A DNA stretch of 64,000 bases. Origin: Pegoplata infirma. Lineage: Eukaryota; Arthropoda; Insecta; Diptera; Anthomyiidae. Of this stretch, positions 59,440 to 64,000 are shown in pieces (the stretch's first letter is position 1; each line of letters starts with the position of its first letter). The notes under the pieces were generated by a model, which was not told the DNA's origin, did no database searches, and saw only the letters and a list, made by a program, of their open reading frames with translations. The position numbers and the translations under genes were made by a program. The stretch is from contig OY992540.1 in the NCBI GenBank assembly GCA_963921195.1, positions 177,291,896-177,355,895 of the forward strand, written 5' to 3'.

Positions 59440-59935
59440 CCCGCCACTGATACGAGTATAGTACTAACGATGGAGCTTATCCTAAAGTAGTCAGATTTAA
59501 AAATTTTGAAATATGGACGGAGAATTAAGAGAAGAAATGGTCGTGGAAAAATTATGTTTTCACATCTTACCTAATTTTGAAGACACCTTATGACCTTGAA
59601 AGATAAAAATTGGGATGCATATGGTACGGACTATGGCAAAGATCAACACTGACCTGGATATCCAGTGAAAGGGCGGAGAATTATAAGGAAAAATGTATGT
59701 GAAAAATTGTGCTTTTTAACATTTTAGCTAATTTTAAAACCTTTCATGACTAAGAAAGATACAAATTTCCATGTATATAGGAGTGGCCATGGGACATATC
59801 CACTCGATGGATTTTTGATATGCGGTTTAAGGACGGAGAGACGAAATGGGCATGCTAAATTTAGTTCTAAAATTTTATCAATAAAACCTTTTATACTCAT
59901 TAAATTTTTTTCCAGTTTTGGAAATATATTGATTA
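59440..59935. repeat. GGGCGGAGAATTGAG subrepeat array, second site
   Basis: Collinear with 15215-16145 with one deletion; both end TCATTAAATTTTTTTCCAGTTT. Preceded by A and C homopolymer runs (59398-59422). Confidence 0.8.
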
Positions 59936-60754
59936 GGGTGGGGCGATTTGAACATCTTAATGGGCGCTTCGCGTTTCTGATTCTTGGGATTGTACTGAGC
60001 AAAAAAGTCAACTAGACCATACGTCTACGGTGAAAATCGAGCCTCCCGATTTTGACTTGAAGTTTTTTCCCAGACTTTATTTTTTTGGAAAATTTGCAAA
60101 TATTCTTGGGCTCATATTTCGTAAACTATTTGAAATTTTGACTTATTTTCAAAAGTATAATTGTAGCTATTGTCTCGGGCTACAATTTCTCTGAACATAT
60201 TACTTAGAAAAAACTTCTTTTTCATGGTCAAAAAGTCGAAAATGTAGAAAATTCACCACTTTTTGTAATATTTTTTTTTGATATTTTGGCCTATAACAGC
60301 CAAACTATTAAGATTTTCGATCCAATACTAAGACAAAAATTGTAGCCAAGACAATAGTTAAGAACTCTCTAGTACATCGCAAAAGCATTAGAATGCTCCT
60401 TAAGGCAGTTTTGGCCTTGTGAAATTTTTTGTGAAAATATTGATAAATTACCATTTTCAGTTGTTCATAGCGCAAAATCATAAAAATGTTCTAATTCTTA
60501 TTTTTTCCACTTTTTTTATCCAAAAATATAATGTTTTTTCTTTGTTTTGTTCAATATTTATTTTGAAAATTCATTTAAAGTACAAAGTAATTGTATTGGT
60601 AGAGACAATGTATGAATCAAGAAGAATTCCAATTTAGTGTATTTTTCATTCAAAGATTGCCTTCCAAATCTTTTCGAGATTCCATACGAGGCGCTTTCTT
60701 TCGGCCTTCAGATACAGATGCCATTATACCTTCACGGTTTTGTCGATTGAGCGC

Positions 60755-61449
60755 TTAGCGAAGCTCAATTAAATCGCATACGTTGTCGCGAATATACAAT
60801 ATTTTTTTGAGTGCCAATGTACGAATTTCTTTACAATCATTGTATAACATGCTCAACAAAACATTTTCACTGTGTGCGAAATAGGAATTATTCTGTATTA
60901 CGGGATTTATGATGTTACGTAAGTTGTCTGGTAAATATTGCGTCCACTGGATGAATTTTCCAAGCAGAGCACTACCGTATACAGCCGAATTGTAGTATTT
61001 GACATTGAAATACATGGGAACATACACTTTCATGATGTACCTTGCCAAAATTTGTAAATTTTGTGATGGATTATCTGTCGCAATATACACACGGAGCAAT
61101 CTACAAGCTTTTGTTATCCATCTCGAATGTCCTACTGTTCCAGGTTTGATGTTTGCAAGATTAATTGAGCAACTACCATTTGAAACGGCTTGGGCAATTT
61201 GGTATAGATATTTAACGTCCGTAGAAAGTTGATTTTCAGCATCTGTACTCATTGGAGGAATGTGTTCAAGTGGAATAAGTTGAAAATTTTCGATAACCTG
61301 AAAAATGTTTAGATTATTTAAATAAAAAAATTACAAAACTATATCGTATGCGAAGGCTTATGTTCTAGATTTGATGATGACGCTGATGATTCTGGCTGCA
61401 TCTCCATCTCCACATTCTCTGTATTATCAGAATCTACTGGATTATCCAT
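60755..61449 (-). pseudogene. Element-encoded protein remnant, unknown family
   Basis: The main frame, 60755-61252, encodes 165 residues from MSTDAENQLSTDVKYLYQIA through NIKPGTVGHSRWITKACRLL, IMKVYVPMYF and VIQNNSYFAHSENVLLSML to DLIELR. It is open upstream through VIENFQLIPLEHIPP to a TTTTTCAG acceptor at about 61300. A separate upstream start (61449) gives an acidic MDNPVDSDNTENVEMEMQPE that stops at 61349. I recall similar H-x-RW-x-T, MKVYxPxxF and YFAHPEN proteins as abundant in arthropod repeats but cannot name the superfamily. It has no signal peptide or membrane segment. Whether it is intact is unclear. Confidence 0.55.
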
Positions 61450-61560
61450 ATTTTTTATATCTTAAATTTTGTAGTAGCACTGCACAGTAGGGGTATAACC
61501 AAAATAAGAACCTATCATGCCGGTATGGGCAATGTTATACTGACAACAAAAAACGTTATA

Positions 61561-62644
61561 CACTAAGAAAAAAATATTAAAATCAAACAGAAACAACTTT
61601 AAATTAAATATAAAACAGTGACGAAATAGAACAAAGTTTGTTTCTACTTATTTTAAATATTTTCATGTTTATTTTTAAAATGACCAAATAAAAACGCTCA
61701 TGTTAAAATTAAAGTTGTTCCACTTTATTTTAAAATTGAAACCAATTTTGATTTAACGTTGATGTAATATTATTTTTATGATGTCCTAAACCAATATTTT
61801 TTAATAAATAAAAATAAAATATTTCAATGTTTTTATTAACATTTTATTTAAAATTGAAACGAAAAAATTACACTTTTATATTGAAATTCTGATAAAACTA
61901 TAATATTATGTAAAAACTCAGTCTATACAATCAGAAAAAACGGTCATCTCCGCAGCATGACTCAATAGACTGTGTAAAAAATTAACATTACTTACAATTT
62001 CACTAATAACATCTTTTTGCTTAACCTTCTTTTAAAAAAGGGTAGTAATCCAGCAACACCATATCATCATACATTGCCAAAAACTTCACTTCAAGACACG
62101 TACTAAAACATAAAAAAAATGCAAAACAATTTCGTTAACACATATCTGTGCAAAAAACACATTACAATTAATTTAATTACCTTTATTTTTTGGTATTTTC
62201 TTGCAATGTTACTTTTTTATTGATAAAATGTTAGGTTTTTTTATTTTTTTTCACAAATTTTTCCTTTGACTGCCAAAATGCCTGTATTTGCGTCAATAAA
62301 ATATCTTACTATGAAATTATTTAAATTAAATATGTTTTCATATTAAAATTTGACACATGGTTTTGAATTGTCAGAAAATAAAATTGTTCAACTTAAAATT
62401 AAACATGAAACAATATTGATTTTCTAATAAAAATTCAAATTTGAATTTGTAACGAACGTTAATGACATCATATTAAATTTAAAGTTGGTAAAATTTAAAA
62501 CAAAAAGGAGGCAATTTTAAAACAAAATTGTTATTTTAAAATCAATCATAAACAATATTAAAATTATAGATTTTTTCAAAAATACTTATGTAGCATAAAT
62601 AAAATTGGAAATTTTTGATTTAAATATGGTTTTTTCCCTCAGTG
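61561..62644. mobile_element. CACT-ended MITE, 1.08 kb, TA duplication
   Basis: CACTAAGAAAAAAATATT to AATATGGTTTTTTCCCTCAGTG, TA on both sides. Contains many TTTAAATTAA/AAATTAAAGTTG motifs. Non-coding. Confidence 0.72.
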
Positions 62645-63489
62645 TACGGTGTCATTTTGGTCAAAAAACTTTCGACACTGATTGCATTTTCTAAAACCCC
62701 ACAAATTTTATTTTTTTTATGTTTAGAGGTGGGAATCCTTCCCTTCAACGGTTTTTTGGGTTTTTGTCGTTTTACAACATAAATGAAACAAAAATAAAAT
62801 AATAGTATGGTTTTCAACATTAGAAATATGGGTTGCCTTAATAATTGAAAAAAATATTAACGAAAACTTCATCGCGATCGGTGCCGAACCTTTTTTAACA
62901 TTCGCAGAAAAAAGAGCACACATTTCTTATTGATTTTTCATGTACTTTCTCACTATGATAGGTCCTTTTTGATATTTGCAAAAAAATGCAAATGGTTATA
63001 TCCCTACTGCACAGTTTATACACGAAACAATTATTTCTAAAACTTACATTCAAAAACTATAATAAGTAAAGACTAATTATGGGACCGTTCCTTTTGACGT
63101 TTATAGGTGGGGTTAGTTGTTTATATGGTATCTGGGAAAGCTGGATGTTTTGTTTACCTTTTATTTTTCGCTATGAACAACTGAAAATGGTAATTTATCA
63201 ATATTTTCACAAAAAATTTGCACTTTCACAAGGCCAAAACTGCCTGAAGGAGCCTTCCAATGCTTTTGCGATGTACTAGAGAGTTCTTAACTATTGTCTT
63301 AGCTACAATTTTTGTCTTATGGGGCTATTCTAAAATTTTATTATTATAATAAGTGCTATTATTAGCAACCCAGAATTTTATTATAGATACCAAAAATTTC
63401 AACTCTAAAAAAAGCTTTATCAACTTTTTGTTGTTCTAAAACAATTTAATTTGAAATTTGAATTTAGACAACAAAATTTTATAAGCACA

Positions 63490-63570
63490 ATAGCTGTATG
63501 GGTAGGTGGGTGGTTTTGATATTTTGTTATTTTTGGAGGCATGGGTTCAAATCCCACCCATTTCTAACAA
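63490..63570 (+). pseudogene. tRNA-like sequence
   Basis: GTATGGGTAGGTGGGTGG, then CATGGGTTCAAATCCCACCCAT: the ATGGGT and ACCCAT ends can pair and GGGTTCAAATCCC is a good B box/T arm. The middle is AT-rich and lacks a D arm, so it is a relic. Confidence 0.5.
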
Positions 63571-64000
63571 ATATTTTTTTTTTTTGCCAATTTTTATTTT
63601 TTTTTATTACAAATATTATAATGCAGTTTTTTTTAATTTTTAAATTTCGCAATTTTTAAAAGATGCAAAAAAAATTGATTTTTGCATCTTTTTTTTCTGA
63701 AATTATTATTATTGTATGGTTTTAATTGGCTATTTCTCTCGCAAAAAAAATTATAATTGTCTTTAGAGGAAAAAAAAATAATATTTTTTTTTTAACTACA
63801 CTTTTTTGCATGCAAAAAAAATTGCAATAATTTTTGTAATAATATGTTTCTTATTTTTGACTACAATAATGCGTATTTTGACAAATTGCGAAAAAAATAC
63901 GGAATTTTGACGAAAACAAAATGTTGGTTTCTTGTTATAAATGAAAAAAATATCGTTATAGATGACAAAACTTGTTATAGACTGAAAAGTACATAACAAT
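63571..64000. other. AT-rich, low-complexity DNA
   Basis: Long A and T runs; nothing further recognised. Confidence 0.4.

Larger units (their letters stand above)
59936..63343. mobile_element. Degenerate long-TIR element with a coding remnant
   Basis: Bases 60330-60480 (ACAATAGTTAAGAACTCTCT, AGGCAGTTTTGGCCTTGTGA, ACCATTTTCAGTTGTTCATA) are mirrored at 63165-63325. The left side starts TAGGGTGGGGCGATTTGAAC at about 59935; the right side stops inside the repeat at TCTTATGG, so that end is truncated. It contains the minus-strand frame at 60755-61449 and a 1.1 kb MITE. Confidence 0.65.

Overview
This is eukaryotic, strongly AT-rich, repeat-saturated DNA. Intron-split exons with GT/AG borders, DINE-like repeats and a patchwork of inverted-repeat transposons point to a dipteran, probably a calyptrate (blow-fly or house-fly-like) genome. 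That placement is inference from repeat style and gene identity; no species marker was tested.

The only host gene I recognise is on the minus strand: two consecutive exons (39506-39683 and 27577-27678) of a DDX19/Dbp5-type DEAD-box RNA helicase, Dbp80 in Drosophila. Phases match across an 11.8 kb intron. I found no exon for motif I (upstream) or motifs IV-VI (downstream), so most of the 64 kb is probably intron of this one gene, as expected for a heterochromatin-type gene with giant introns.

Layout. 1-5864: two full and two partial copies of a segment repeating every ~2.63 kb, each with a ~0.6 kb CACTC-ended element. 5865-8949: AT-rich element relics, a 1.2 kb fold-back and a TA-flanked CCCGAG element. 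8960-25408: Russian-doll nest. A reverse family-A element holds family B, which holds family C, which holds two tandem family-A copies; the first of these is split by a GCGGGAT-repeat element and a DINE-like Helentron relic. A near-perfect 1.9 kb palindrome splits a second DINE copy at 10097-12593. 25.9-32.4 kb: a DINE relic, small terminal-inverted-repeat (TIR) and hAT-type elements, and two hammerhead-ribozyme-like motifs. 32.8-35.2 kb: two PIF/Harbinger-like copies, one with a later MITE. 35.3-37.1 kb: a CCCAGCAAAA element carrying a ~35 bp array. 37.9-38.7 kb: a 409 bp tandem duplication. 39.9-43.1 kb: a three-level nest holding tRNA-like sequences and an RTE-like tail repeat. 44.7-45.2 kb: a decayed Tc1-like transposase. 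46.5-47.2 kb: a hAT-type MITE. 48.9-54.7 kb: a DINE relic split by a 5.1 kb composite fold-back. 55.2-59.9 kb: another fold-back with a hAT element at its centre and a MITE in one arm, set in a subrepeat array. 59.9-63.3 kb: a degenerate long-TIR element with a 165-codon open frame.

Features are interlocked insertions rather than an operon-like system. Relative ages can be read from what interrupts what. Several insertions can be proved by comparing an interrupted copy with its intact partner arm or sibling copy.
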